Positions 51,318-60,343 of a DNA stretch of 64,000 nt are shown piece after piece. The number at the start of each line of letters is the position of its first letter. The stretch's first letter is position 1. Both the position numbers and the translations under genes were made by a program. This DNA comes from Clostridioides sp. ES-S-0010-02 (GTDB lineage Bacteria; Bacillota; Clostridia; Peptostreptococcales; Peptostreptococcaceae): the NCBI GenBank assembly GCA_020641055.1, contig CP067345.1, forward strand, positions 2,287,317 to 2,351,316, read 5' to 3'. A model generated the notes under the pieces. That model had not been told where the DNA came from. It saw only the letters and a list, made by a program, of their open reading frames with translations, and searched no databases.

Positions 51318-51728
51318 CTAATTCCAAAAATCTATTATTATTTGATTTAGTTCATTGTCAATTATACTGTTTATTTCATCAACACTTTTTGCTAGCATAA
51401 AAACACCTTCAACAAACTGTATACCACCCTGTTTTGGTCTATAGTTTTCACTAGTTCCTGTTCCTTGCCTAGTTCTATGTCCAAACTCTAGATGTCTAAT
51501 ATACTCTGTGTTATTAAAAACAACTCCATCAAAAGTGCCAAGCTCCTTGTATTGCCAATTTTTTCTTGCTGTTCCACCATTTTTTTCAGCGACTGGTGTT
51601 TTCTGTTTTACTTTTCTAAGAAGTTGATTACCTATTCTATTTTTAGCTTTTCTAATGTTCTTAGTTAATTCTTTTTCTTGTCTCTCTAAATCTCTTATCA
51701 AGTCATCTAGACTATTAAACTCTATCAT
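51318..51728 (-). CDS. HK97 gp10-like head-tail joining protein (XkdI-like)
   Basis: A 136-residue protein with NIRKAKNRIGNQLLRKVKQK, TPVAEKNGGTARKNWQYKEL and EYIRHLEFGHRTRQGTG, the gp10/XkdI signature. It overlaps the upstream gene by one base. It works at the head-tail interface. Confidence 0.88.
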   Translation of the reverse strand: MIEFNSLDDLIRDLERQEKELTKNIRKAKNRIGNQLLRKVKQKTPVAEKNGGTARKNWQYKELGTFDGVVFNNTEYIRHLEFGHRTRQGTGTSENYRPKQGGIQFVEGVFMLAKSVDEINSIIDNELNQIIIDFWN

Positions 51729-52078
51729 TAGTATCTTTCCTTTAGAGTTAGATTAGTTTGCAAGTGGCTTAAATGAGGGAAGGGTTTAGATGCAATGAAA
51801 GTTTCTATATTTCCATTTTCTAAAGTTATATCAAGTATATCTCCAACCTGCAAATCTATATTAGGTCTACAATATAATTCAAAGACTGAAATAGAACTTG
51901 TTATATCTGTATCTGTAATATTAGGTACATTTCCATTTACAGCACATGGTATATCTTCTACAATTACAACATTCTCATCAAAATCCGTAACTCCTGTTTC
52001 CTCGTTTTTAATACTTGCACATCTTCTTATTGTCATTTTACAAAAGTATGTCAGTGCTAGTATATCTGCTTCTGTCAT
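51728..52078 (-). CDS. Head-tail connector protein (XkdH-like)
   Basis: A 116-residue protein with CKMTIRRCASIKNEETGVTD, FELYCRPNIDLQVGDILDIT and IETFIASKPFPHLSHLQTNL. The size, position and pattern match the XkdH/DUF3599 head-closure proteins. It lies one base after the preceding gene. Confidence 0.8.
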   Translation of the reverse strand: MTEADILALTYFCKMTIRRCASIKNEETGVTDFDENVVIVEDIPCAVNGNVPNITDTDITSSISVFELYCRPNIDLQVGDILDITLENGNIETFIASKPFPHLSHLQTNLTLKERY

Positions 52079-52079
52079 A

Positions 52080-52427
52080 TTACCACTTCACTTTTCTAAA
52101 ATTATTTAAAATATTCTTATCTTTTTGAGATAATTTTATTTCCATTAATTCATCTGTTGTTTTAGCTGTTGCAACATTGTAAGTAACAGAATAACCACCC
52201 CTAGAAACTGAACTAACTTTGCCATTATCAGCACTATTATTACTTAATAGTGTTTCTTTTAATTTAACAATGACTTTATCTTCTATGATATTTTCAAGAG
52301 TATCATTAAGTGTTTCTATATTGCAGTATGCAAGAACTAGAGTAGTGTATTTTTTAATGTACAACTTTATTAAATTATCATGAGTATCATCTTTTAAATT
52401 TAGAATTAACTTTATATTTTCTAACAT
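52080..52427 (-). CDS. Phage head-tail connector (gp6/gp15-like adaptor)
   Basis: A 115-residue helical protein with LENIKLILNLKDDTHDNLIK and YIKKYTTLVLAYCNIETLND, then VSRGGYSVTYN. This is typical of the Phage_connect adaptor family that docks below the portal. It is followed directly by the XkdH-like gene. Confidence 0.82.
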   Translation of the reverse strand: MLENIKLILNLKDDTHDNLIKLYIKKYTTLVLAYCNIETLNDTLENIIEDKVIVKLKETLLSNNSADNGKVSSVSRGGYSVTYNVATAKTTDELMEIKLSQKDKNILNNFRKVKW

Positions 52428-52455
52428 CTAACCACCTCAAATAAAAATAGAGAAA

Positions 52456-52677
52456 CTAAATATTATTTAATTTCTCTATTAATTCATCTTTTTTCAGTTT
52501 TGAATAACCTTCTATACCATTTTCTTTTGCTAAGCTTTTCAGTTCTTCAAGAGTTGAATTTTCTATATCAATACTTTTCTTATCTTCTAGTAACTTAAAT
52601 CCATCTTGTATTAGCTTATCTTTTAAAAAAGAATCTTCTACTCTACGTTCTATATTTTCTTTAATTAATATAAACAT
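52456..52677 (-). CDS. Small protein with SAP/HeH-like helix-extended-loop-helix motif
   Basis: A 73-residue protein. The C-terminal 35 residues, STLEELKSLAKENGIEGYSK then LKKDELIEKLNNI, match the Rho-N/HeH motif often found in phage head-region small proteins. The N-terminal IKENIERRVEDSFLKDKLIQ is helical. It lies between capsid and adaptor genes. Confidence 0.7.
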   Translation of the reverse strand: MFILIKENIERRVEDSFLKDKLIQDGFKLLEDKKSIDIENSTLEELKSLAKENGIEGYSKLKKDELIEKLNNI

Positions 52678-52689
52678 TTAAATCACTTC

Positions 52690-53628
52690 CTAAGCTGTAG
52701 GTTTGGCATCTTTAAAATTAGCATATACAGAGTTAACTTTGTTATCAAGGACCCACAATTCATGGTATCTTCTATAGTCCATAGACCATCCATCTGCTGT
52801 TTGATTTGTATCAGGGTCAAAGATTCTCATTTTATCTTGTTTTGTAACAGCGATAGGCACATCTATTGGAGCTATTATAAAGTTAGCATCTATTGCTTTT
52901 GTCCCTTTTGAATAACCTCCCTCTGTCTGGTTAGAAGAAGTACCATCATTAAGTATTATTGATGAATACATTCTGTTTTGAGGTGTTTTTATAAGAGGGC
53001 ATCCATCAATTGAAGGTACTTGTGTTTCTATACCACCTTGTATAAAAGTAACAGAAGATAGCTTTTCTAACACTTTTTCTTCTACTGCAAACATACTATC
53101 ATAATTCAAGTGACAAACTAAAGGTCCATTATATCCATTTTCTCTAATTACTTTTATACCAGCTTTTATCTTATTTATTATTGTACTTGAATTTACTGTG
53201 TATCCATATTCAACGTTAGTGTCTCCTGCTACATTCATAGCAGTAGTAGCTAACTTACTTAGTCTGTAAGCATCTATTTCCGGAATAACTTTTAATCTTT
53301 GGAACTCTCCCATAATATTTGTTGCAGTTACCAAAAAGTTAGTTTCATCCACATCCATAGAATCTAATGTGAATTTTCTTCCTCTATCTTGTGTCATAAC
53401 CTTAGTTTCATATTCAAATTTAACATCCCCATTAACATAAGCATCAGACGAACCTCTTGCATAATCTCCTAAGCCATCTGTAGAAAGCTTACCTATTTTT
53501 ACTTCTTTTCCTCCTGTGTATTTTATTTGTTTTGCGTTAGAATCCATCCATCCAGTTAATAATTCTTGTGTTACTTGTTTGTCTAAACCTTGTTGTAGAG
53601 CTTGCCCATACGCTAATATATTAGCCAT
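52690..53628 (-). CDS. Major capsid protein (XkdG-like)
   Basis: A 312-residue protein with ILAYGQALQQGLDKQVTQEL, YETKVMTQDRGRKFTLDSMD, IPEIDAYRLSKLATTAMNVA and DANFIIAPIDVPIAVTKQDK. These match the XkdG/HK97-fold capsid of PBSX-like phages. No cleavable delta domain is evident; a separate scaffold gene lies just upstream. Confidence 0.9.
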   Translation of the reverse strand: MANILAYGQALQQGLDKQVTQELLTGWMDSNAKQIKYTGGKEVKIGKLSTDGLGDYARGSSDAYVNGDVKFEYETKVMTQDRGRKFTLDSMDVDETNFLVTATNIMGEFQRLKVIPEIDAYRLSKLATTAMNVAGDTNVEYGYTVNSSTIINKIKAGIKVIRENGYNGPLVCHLNYDSMFAVEEKVLEKLSSVTFIQGGIETQVPSIDGCPLIKTPQNRMYSSIILNDGTSSNQTEGGYSKGTKAIDANFIIAPIDVPIAVTKQDKMRIFDPDTNQTADGWSMDYRRYHELWVLDNKVNSVYANFKDAKPTA

Positions 53629-53659
53629 ATAATCATCATCCTTTCTTAATCACATTAAT

Positions 53660-54259
53660 TTATTTAACTCCTAATATTTCATTTACCATAGCTTCCATAT
53701 TTACATTCTCGTTTGTTTCTCCACTACCACCTGGTACATACTTGTAAAAAGGCTGTGTATTTGTTTGTTTAGCAGTTTCAGTAACATTAGATTCAAACAA
53801 ATCTTGGTAGCTTTCTTGCAACTCTTTTAATTGTTCCTCTATGCCTGTTATTTTGCCATCCTCACCCACACTTATTTTTTCTAAGTCAAACTTATTTGTC
53901 AATAAATCAGTATGCTTAGCTTTGTTAGTTAATAAAGCTTTCTCAACAGCACTTAATTTTCTTGTCTTTATACTCTCACTTTGCATTTTTTCAACTTCTA
54001 ACTTGTGATTTTCTTCTATCTTTTTAATTTCTGTTTGATGCTCTGTTTTAAGCTTCTCAATATCATCTTGAGTCATTTTACCATTAAAGCTTTTTATAGT
54101 CTTATCAGCTTCTTTTAATTGTTCATTTACCTTATTGAAAGTTTCTTTAGGTACTGCGTGTTTGGGAAATTCAGCATTAACACTTTTTAATATTTCCTCG
54201 ATATCAAGCTTATTTTCTTCGATTTTAATACCTTCTAATATTTTTCTTAACCATTCCAT
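53660..54259 (-). CDS. Phage scaffolding protein (GP20-like)
   Basis: A 199-residue, highly charged coiled-coil protein: LNKVNEQLKEADKTIKSFNG is preceded by VNAEFPKHAVPKETFNKV, and a long helix HQTEIKKIEENHKLEVEKMQ follows. The C-terminal PFYKYVPGGSGETNENVNME suits capsid docking. It matches the Phage_GP20 scaffold family and lies directly upstream of the capsid gene. Confidence 0.88.
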   Translation of the reverse strand: MEWLRKILEGIKIEENKLDIEEILKSVNAEFPKHAVPKETFNKVNEQLKEADKTIKSFNGKMTQDDIEKLKTEHQTEIKKIEENHKLEVEKMQSESIKTRKLSAVEKALLTNKAKHTDLLTNKFDLEKISVGEDGKITGIEEQLKELQESYQDLFESNVTETAKQTNTQPFYKYVPGGSGETNENVNMEAMVNEILGVK

Positions 54260-54377
54260 TTAATCATCATCCCTTCTTATCTTCTCTATAGATTTTTATA
54301 GTTGCCCTCCAACTGCGAGAGTTTCTTTGTTCTTTATGCTCTACAACTTTTTTAAAAAGAGCAAAATAAAAAAGCCT

Positions 54378-54569
54378 CTATAGACTTTTATGTTTTCTTA
54401 GCTCATCATTTAATTTTTTCAAAAGTTCATTAGAAACTTTATTTATAGCTACTTCATATTCTTTTTTTAAACTTTTTAGATATATTTTTAAAACCATATC
54501 ACTTATTAAACTTATAATAAGTATTATGTTTACAACAATACTTATTATTTGTAGTATTAACCAACTCAT
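54378..54569 (-). CDS. Small single-helix membrane protein
   Basis: A 63-residue product: a hydrophobic N-terminal helix (LILQIISIVVNIILIISLIS) and a basic C-terminal coil (YLKSLKKEYEVAINKVSNEL). It lies in a small cassette between scaffold and head morphogenesis genes. Function unknown; the shape is compatible with a superinfection or lysis accessory. Confidence 0.55.
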   Translation of the reverse strand: MSWLILQIISIVVNIILIISLISDMVLKIYLKSLKKEYEVAINKVSNELLKKLNDELRKHKSL

Positions 54570-54603
54570 TTAAATCACCTCATTTTATAAAATAAAAAGC
54601 ATA

Positions 54604-55464
54604 CTATATATAATCAATTTCATTGTCTTCAATATAATCACTAATTACTATAGATTGGACATTAGACATATTAAACATAACTGTTTTTTCTTCATCTTCA
54701 AAAGCTCTCAAACAATCTATATCTGATTGAGAATCAGAAAAACAAGTTACTAATTTATCAGCTATATGTTCTTTAACTATGCCAAATATACAATCATTAT
54801 TTTTAAAATGTATGTCATATTTTTTGAGCTTTTTATCTTCTTTTGAAACTATAAGTTTTTGTGATTTTAATTCTTTAAGTAACTTTTCATTTACTTCTTC
54901 TACACTTTCAGATTTTGATATTGTTGGTATATTTATTTTTACTTCATTTACCTTTTCTCTACCAAATATTCCATTAATTTTTTTCTCTAATTTGCCTGCT
55001 GCTTCATTAAATGTTTCAATTTCTTTTGTAGCACTTTTTATATTTTCCTCAAAATCTGTTGTATCTAGTTCCAACTTAGCTGAAAGTTCTAATTTATTCT
55101 TCTTGTTGTTATCCTCATCAACATATCTATGTCCTTTTTCAATATTTTCAGTATAGTTTCTTATATCCTCAATAGTTGCAGTATATTCAACTTTTTGATA
55201 TATATCATCAAATAATTTAAAGTTGCAAGAGTTTATTTCTCCATGCGAATTTCTGATTATATAATCATCAAGCTCTCCTCTCCACAATCCTCTTTTCTGA
55301 GTTTTTATCATCAAAATCGGTTTTTTAATATATTCACCCTCCTGAACATATTCAGTTGAAATAATTTTGTTTTCAACTGCTTCTGATACCCATTTTGGTA
55401 TTTCTTCTTCGTCTCCAAATCTGAAAACTTCTACTACATCTGATTTCTTCACAAATTTAGCCAT
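54604..55464 (-). CDS. Hypothetical prophage protein with coiled coil
   Basis: A 286-residue protein. The N-terminal 100 residues (VVEVFRFGDEEEIPKWVSEA; MIKTQKRGLWRGELDDYIIR) resemble small phage proteins that keep an SH3-like 'PGDYIV' pattern. The middle is a coiled coil (SATKEIETFNEAAGKLEKKI), and the C-terminal part has MSNVQSIVISDYIEDNEIDY. Its start overlaps the upstream gene's RBS region. No function assigned. Confidence 0.55.
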   Translation of the reverse strand: MAKFVKKSDVVEVFRFGDEEEIPKWVSEAVENKIISTEYVQEGEYIKKPILMIKTQKRGLWRGELDDYIIRNSHGEINSCNFKLFDDIYQKVEYTATIEDIRNYTENIEKGHRYVDEDNNKKNKLELSAKLELDTTDFEENIKSATKEIETFNEAAGKLEKKINGIFGREKVNEVKINIPTISKSESVEEVNEKLLKELKSQKLIVSKEDKKLKKYDIHFKNNDCIFGIVKEHIADKLVTCFSDSQSDIDCLRAFEDEEKTVMFNMSNVQSIVISDYIEDNEIDYI

Positions 55465-55644
55465 TTATTCATCCTCCTCAATTCCTATAAGTCTAATTTT
55501 ATTTTCGCTATTCTTTAATTTTATCTCCTCACATGCTATATCCTTTGGGTACTGTAACTCCTCAATAATATCAAATTTTATTTCTTTTTCATCTTTTATT
55601 CTATTTAATAACTCTTTTTTTTGTTTTATACAGAATTTAGTCAT
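55465..55644 (-). CDS. Small hypothetical prophage protein
   Basis: A 59-residue product starting MTKFCIKQKKELLNRIKDEK and ending KIRLIGIEEDE. The stop lies one base before the next ATG, and GAGGATGAA at its end serves as the next RBS, showing tight coupling. Family not recognised. Confidence 0.6.
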   Translation of the reverse strand: MTKFCIKQKKELLNRIKDEKEIKFDIIEELQYPKDIACEEIKLKNSENKIRLIGIEEDE

Positions 55645-55677
55645 ATCTTAAACCACCTAGCAATAAATTTGCATAAT

Positions 55678-55713
55678 AAAAGCACTTACTATTTAAACTT
55701 AGCAAGTGCTTTT
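55678..55713 (-). terminator. Terminator after the 65-residue gene
   Basis: On the minus strand AAAGCACTTGCTA faces TAGTAAGTGCTTT (one mismatch) and is followed by TATTATGC. It may attenuate the operon between head morphogenesis and scaffold genes. Confidence 0.7.
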
Positions 55714-55910
55714 TATATAACTTCTATACTTTTTATTTCATCTTCTTGAAAAGATACCAAGCAATCATTTTGTTTTAAGCCAATCTCATCTATTTCATTA
55801 TCACTGTCTATAGCTGGTGTATAAGTTTTTACATAACCAATCCATTCTTTATTGTCTATATCTATAATTTTAACTTTCTCACTCATATAATTAATTAAAT
55901 TTTTACTCAT
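55713..55910 (-). CDS. Small SH3-like hypothetical protein
   Basis: I start at the ATG at 55910 because GGAG lies about 8 nt upstream; a TTG at 55919 is also in frame. The 65-residue product has KVKIIDIDNKEWIGYVKTYT and GLKQNDCLVSFQEDEIKSIE, a beta-barrel pattern like small RNA/DNA-binding or SH3 folds. It overlaps the end of the head morphogenesis gene by 8 bp. Confidence 0.6.
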   Translation of the reverse strand: MSKNLINYMSEKVKIIDIDNKEWIGYVKTYTPAIDSDNEIDEIGLKQNDCLVSFQEDEIKSIEVI

Positions 55911-57324
55911 CCTTTTCAACTCCTTTCATTGTTGGCACTATATGAGTACCATTTTTACTACTATAGTGTATATAAAACTTATTAGTTGCTGTTTCTTCTC
56001 CTGTTAGATTGCTTATATTTACACCTATATTTTTTTCACATGTTATTAATTCTTTATTTTTAAACTTACTATTTCTATCAAGTTCCAATATTCCTGTACC
56101 TGCATATTTGTTAATGAGTTCTTGAGCTTCTTCTTTTGATACTGTTAAATAACTTCTTCCTTCTGTATAATTATTATGGTCCTTAAAATGTTTTCCTTGT
56201 TTGCCGTCATGGATATTTAGGTTGTATTTACCCTCTTTTATATCTTTCTTTATACTATCTATTATAACATTATTTTTATTTTCTTTCTCTTTATTTATAG
56301 TAACTTCAACATGAGTTTTATACCATTCATTGTATGACATATTTGAAGGAACTTCATATGTCTTACCTTTTGGCAATCTTGCTGTTCTTGTTTCTTTTTC
56401 ATCCTCAAAATATGGAATAGTCGTACATCGACATCTAGGATGGAGTGGAGGATAATTTTCTCCTTCTTTTGCTTCTTTAACTAAATATACTTTCATATCT
56501 ACATTTCTACATCTTTTACAAGTATTATCCTGTAATGTTGCTAAAAATTGATATTTGTCTACTTCTTGGCTTTTATATGCTCTTTTATCAGCTTCTGACA
56601 TAAAATGAGAATGTTCAGTCTGAACTAATCTTATTGCATTTTCATAGCTAGAGTCCATTTTCTCTGACACTCTATTAGCAATCTTTTTCAAACTTTCCCC
56701 TCTTATAACCATCTGAGTGACTTCTTCCTTAATGACTTCACTTAATAAATCTCTATTCTTCCATATCCTTTGCGAAAAACTTTTGCCGCTCCAAGGGTAT
56801 GTAATTATATCTCTTACAGTTTCTTTATTAAGCTTAGTAAAACTTACACTAACACCTGCATACTTTTGTATCTCATATATACTCTTATAGTAACTATCTT
56901 TTACAGATTCCTCTAATAGCTTTTCTACTCTATTATTTTGAATATCAAATGTATTATATATCTCTTTAGATATTTGATAGAATAGTTCTTCTAATCGATT
57001 TATTCTACTCTTCATAGCTAATGTATTAAGTTCTAATAGTAATCTTTCATCACCAGTTTGTTCTATTAATTTAATATATTGCTTAATGCCCATACGCCAT
57101 GCCTTAAACTCATTATTAGTTAAATATTTTTGTGTTTCTGCATATGTTAGTTTATTTTGCTCAGCATATTTGTAAAATAAATTAGCAATTTCTTTTTCTA
57201 TATTTTTCATTGCAATTTTATATTGTTTATCTAGTTCATTTAATACCTCTTTTTCATCTTTTAATCTTGCATTTAATCTTTGCTTTTCTCTTTCTTTCCA
57301 ATATTCAGTATTATTATTTTCCAT
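55903..57324 (-). CDS. Phage head morphogenesis protein (SPP1 gp7-like) with toxin-50-like C-terminal domain
   Basis: A 473-residue protein. Residues about 150-310 form the Mu F/SPP1 gp7 domain, with VTQMVIRGESLKKIANRVSE, TEHSHFMSEADKRAY and CKRCRNVDMKVYLV..HPRCRCTTIPYF. The last 95 residues (about 375-470) read HFKDHNNYTEGRSYLTVSKE, QELINKYAGTGILELDRNSK and KFYIHYSSKNGTHIVPTMKG. This matches the polymorphic-toxin Ntox50 nuclease-like domain that some phage head proteins carry. The portal-associated position is standard. Confidence 0.88.
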   Translation of the reverse strand: MENNNTEYWKEREKQRLNARLKDEKEVLNELDKQYKIAMKNIEKEIANLFYKYAEQNKLTYAETQKYLTNNEFKAWRMGIKQYIKLIEQTGDERLLLELNTLAMKSRINRLEELFYQISKEIYNTFDIQNNRVEKLLEESVKDSYYKSIYEIQKYAGVSVSFTKLNKETVRDIITYPWSGKSFSQRIWKNRDLLSEVIKEEVTQMVIRGESLKKIANRVSEKMDSSYENAIRLVQTEHSHFMSEADKRAYKSQEVDKYQFLATLQDNTCKRCRNVDMKVYLVKEAKEGENYPPLHPRCRCTTIPYFEDEKETRTARLPKGKTYEVPSNMSYNEWYKTHVEVTINKEKENKNNVIIDSIKKDIKEGKYNLNIHDGKQGKHFKDHNNYTEGRSYLTVSKEEAQELINKYAGTGILELDRNSKFKNKELITCEKNIGVNISNLTGEETATNKFYIHYSSKNGTHIVPTMKGVEKDE

Positions 57325-57333
57325 ATTAAATAC

Positions 57334-58917
57334 CTACATTGAACCTTCAAGTATTTTTTTAGCTTCATCTTTTGTCACACCTATAGCTATAGATATTACA
57401 TTTATAGCTTGACCTAATGTTAGTGTTCCTGCTGAATATTGAGACAATACACCTACCAGTGATTGTGTCTGAGCACCATTTAGAGTTTTTCCTGCAACTT
57501 CTTCTACATTGTCTATTGTGTCATTTACACTTTCTTTTTCTTCTACATTCTTTTTTTCATTCGGTAAATCGTCAAAGTTATAATCATCAGAAACTAAAGC
57601 TGCTTGCGTTTGTTTTTCTTCTAAATAAAGTCTCTCAGCTTCCTCGGGGTCGTCAATCCAAGGATGATGTCTAAAAATAATTTTGGTAGGTATTATTCCC
57701 ATGCTTTTGGTTGCTATGTCTGCATCTTCTAAATCATTAGACATCATGTTACGTGTATATGTCTGTTGTACCTTTTTATAATTTGTAACTCCTAAAAAAC
57801 ATAGTATAGCTTTAATTAGCTTATCAAAAGAGGTTCTAAACTCAGTTTCAAGTAATCCACTTTTTAGTTCTAGCTTTCTATAAAAGAATTTAAGTGCTAC
57901 ACCACTTGCATTGCCAAAGCTCTCAGTATCCTGTTGTAGTCCTTGACCGCTTTCATATATTTGCTTTTTAAGTATCTCTAATATTATACGTCTAGCTTCT
58001 GTGGGGATTTCTATTTGCATAGTTTTAAGACCGCCACTATCTCCTTCTGAGTCCGTTTCAGTCTTTATTGTTTTATATCTCTTTAATTCCTTTAAGAACT
58101 CTGATGTATCTTCTCCGCCAAAATTTTCAAGTATATAAATTATTTGTTGTATATCCTCTAAATCATTTGCAAAACCACTCATAACTCGGTCGTATAAGTC
58201 CAATATTTTTTTATACTTAGATAAGTCACTTTGTTTTTTTATATTGTTAGCAAATTCAATAAAAGGAACTGAATTAAATCTATGTTGTACTGTTATATGC
58301 TCTATTTGAGAACCACAACACGATACTCCAAAGAATTTATATTTATTTAATACTTTATCTGTCCAAAATTCAACATAAGTATATGTTTGTTTCTGTATCT
58401 GTCTTTCTACATCTTCTAACTGAACATAATATCTTATAACAGCTTCTAATTCTCTTTCAATACCATTTCTGTATATAGGAATAATTTCTTCTGTATTCAC
58501 TACCCCATACTTGAATGTTTGGGCTATTATCTGTTCATTACTATATTCTTCATCTATCCAATAATGCAACCATGCTGTGCCACAATTTGATGCTTCTATA
58601 GCTAAATTCTTAGCTTTTCTAGTAAACTCATTCCCTAGAACATCTGTTACTTTCTCATTCAATTCCTTGTTATTGTCAATGTCAAATAAAACTGGATAAG
58701 TAAACATATAAGAAGCTTTTTCATCAACAAGTATTTCATGAAAGTTATGACTAATTCTATTGTCAGCATTTCTGAGAGGATTTTCGTCTCTATTTTGAAC
58801 AACTACACCCTTTTTCAAGATATCATTTTCATTATAATAATATGATTTAGCTTGTAATATTTCTTGTCTTCTAGCTATATCAGCATTTATTATACTTCTT
58901 ATTTTTTCTAACTCCAC
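57334..58917 (-). CDS. Portal protein (SPP1 gp6-like)
   Basis: A 527-residue protein. The N terminus reads SYYYNENDILKKG and NPLRNADNRISHNFHEILVD, with EKASYMFTYPVLFDI next. The core has YVQLEDVERQIQKQTYTYVE and RFNSVPFIEFANN, and DLEDIQQIIYILENFGGEDT follows. All are typical of the SPP1 gp6/PBSX portal family. It forms the dodecameric DNA channel of the head. It sits between terL and the head morphogenesis gene. Confidence 0.92.
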   Translation of the reverse strand: MELEKIRSIINADIARRQEILQAKSYYYNENDILKKGVVVQNRDENPLRNADNRISHNFHEILVDEKASYMFTYPVLFDIDNNKELNEKVTDVLGNEFTRKAKNLAIEASNCGTAWLHYWIDEEYSNEQIIAQTFKYGVVNTEEIIPIYRNGIERELEAVIRYYVQLEDVERQIQKQTYTYVEFWTDKVLNKYKFFGVSCCGSQIEHITVQHRFNSVPFIEFANNIKKQSDLSKYKKILDLYDRVMSGFANDLEDIQQIIYILENFGGEDTSEFLKELKRYKTIKTETDSEGDSGGLKTMQIEIPTEARRIILEILKKQIYESGQGLQQDTESFGNASGVALKFFYRKLELKSGLLETEFRTSFDKLIKAILCFLGVTNYKKVQQTYTRNMMSNDLEDADIATKSMGIIPTKIIFRHHPWIDDPEEAERLYLEEKQTQAALVSDDYNFDDLPNEKKNVEEKESVNDTIDNVEEVAGKTLNGAQTQSLVGVLSQYSAGTLTLGQAINVISIAIGVTKDEAKKILEGSM

Positions 58918-58936
58918 ATCATCACCACCACCTATA

Positions 58937-60343
58937 TTACTTAAATACTGATAATCCTTGACCTTTTAGTGCCTTTTCTGCAACTCCTGTTGTAGCGTCA
59001 GGTGCATCATCATGTTTATTTTTTCCTTCTCTTTGATAACTCACCATCGCCTTATAATAATCTTGCCATTTATCTCGCCAATTAACTGGAAAATATATAT
59101 GTTCCATTACCCACGAACTGTTAGATAAGATTCTAGCTTCTTTATTTTTCGATTGATGAAACCATTTAATAATAGTTTTATTACTTTTAAACTTTTCTTT
59201 CAATATTCTTTGTACATTTCTTGCAAAAGCTCTACCACCACTATTACTTTCTATATCGGCTTTGTTAACTTCATTTTCATAGAACATCCTAGCTGTTTTA
59301 TACTCTGTTATTTCCATACTTTCCTTAGTGTATAAAACATCTAGTATATAAGCTTCTTTGTTATATACTCCATATACAATAGCACACAAATAATCTGCTC
59401 CCTCATCTGCTGTATCTACATAAGCTTTTATAGATGTAAACAATATATTTCCCTTATCATCAGTAGGAGGCTTGTTATACGTCTTAAATCTAGTGTATAA
59501 ACATCCTTTAAGGTCAATAGGCTCTTGTTGATAGTTAGCACTTGCAATATCTTCGCCCATCGCTCTTATTTTTGATTTATAACTATTTAGAGATAGCACT
59601 TCTTCACAAAGCATGTTGCCATCTTCTAATGCTTTCATATTAATATGTTTTACTTTCTTACCTTCTTCTTTATAATGTTCTAATGCTCTACCAGCCAAGT
59701 CCTTACTAGACCATCTAGTCATTATGATAATTATTTTTCCATTCTCCTCGAGTCTTGATAGCATAGTATTAGTAAACCAATCCCAGTGTTTTTCAAGAAC
59801 ATTTTCGTTGTAGGCTTCCTCTGCATTTTTAATTAAATCATCTATAATCATCAAAGAACATCCAAAGCCTGTTGCTGTGCCACCTGGAGACGTTGCCAAA
59901 TAATTATTATAACCACCTTCCAATGACCATAAATTCATAGCTCCATCACCATGTTTGATTTTTGTGTTAGGAAATATATCACTATAGATAATAGTGTCTA
60001 TATCAGCTTTTTCTTCTTGAATAGCATTTCTGACATTCTTTGAAAACATAGTTGAAAGAGTTTCATTATAACTACCAGTCATTATTTTTTCATTTTTATT
60101 TTTACCTAAAATCCATTCTACGAATAAACCTGCACTTCTACTCTTCCCATGCCTAGGTGGCATATTTATAATTAAAACTTCATCATCTGAATAATAAAAA
60201 TCTTGAAGCTTATTACAGGTTTCAACTAAATACTCTCTATCTTCTTTATAAAAGTTTGGTGCTAATAAATTGCAATAAAAAAAGAAGTCTCGCCTTGCAA
60301 GTTCTTTCTTGGCTTCTAGTGCTATCAATTTATTGTTAATCAT
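58937..60343 (-). CDS. terL: Terminase large subunit
   Basis: A 468-residue packaging ATPase/nuclease. Walker A is MPPRHGKS (61-68), preceded by the adenine-binding start; Walker B is CSLMIIDDLIKNAEE (about 163). The coupling motif is IIIMTRW, and the nuclease domain holds YVDTADEGADYLCAIV and ESNSGGRAFARN, with C-terminal DDAPDATTGVAEKAL. It overlaps terS by 8 bp. Confidence 0.94.
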   Translation of the reverse strand: MINNKLIALEAKKELARRDFFFYCNLLAPNFYKEDREYLVETCNKLQDFYYSDDEVLIINMPPRHGKSRSAGLFVEWILGKNKNEKIMTGSYNETLSTMFSKNVRNAIQEEKADIDTIIYSDIFPNTKIKHGDGAMNLWSLEGGYNNYLATSPGGTATGFGCSLMIIDDLIKNAEEAYNENVLEKHWDWFTNTMLSRLEENGKIIIIMTRWSSKDLAGRALEHYKEEGKKVKHINMKALEDGNMLCEEVLSLNSYKSKIRAMGEDIASANYQQEPIDLKGCLYTRFKTYNKPPTDDKGNILFTSIKAYVDTADEGADYLCAIVYGVYNKEAYILDVLYTKESMEITEYKTARMFYENEVNKADIESNSGGRAFARNVQRILKEKFKSNKTIIKWFHQSKNKEARILSNSSWVMEHIYFPVNWRDKWQDYYKAMVSYQREGKNKHDDAPDATTGVAEKALKGQGLSVFK

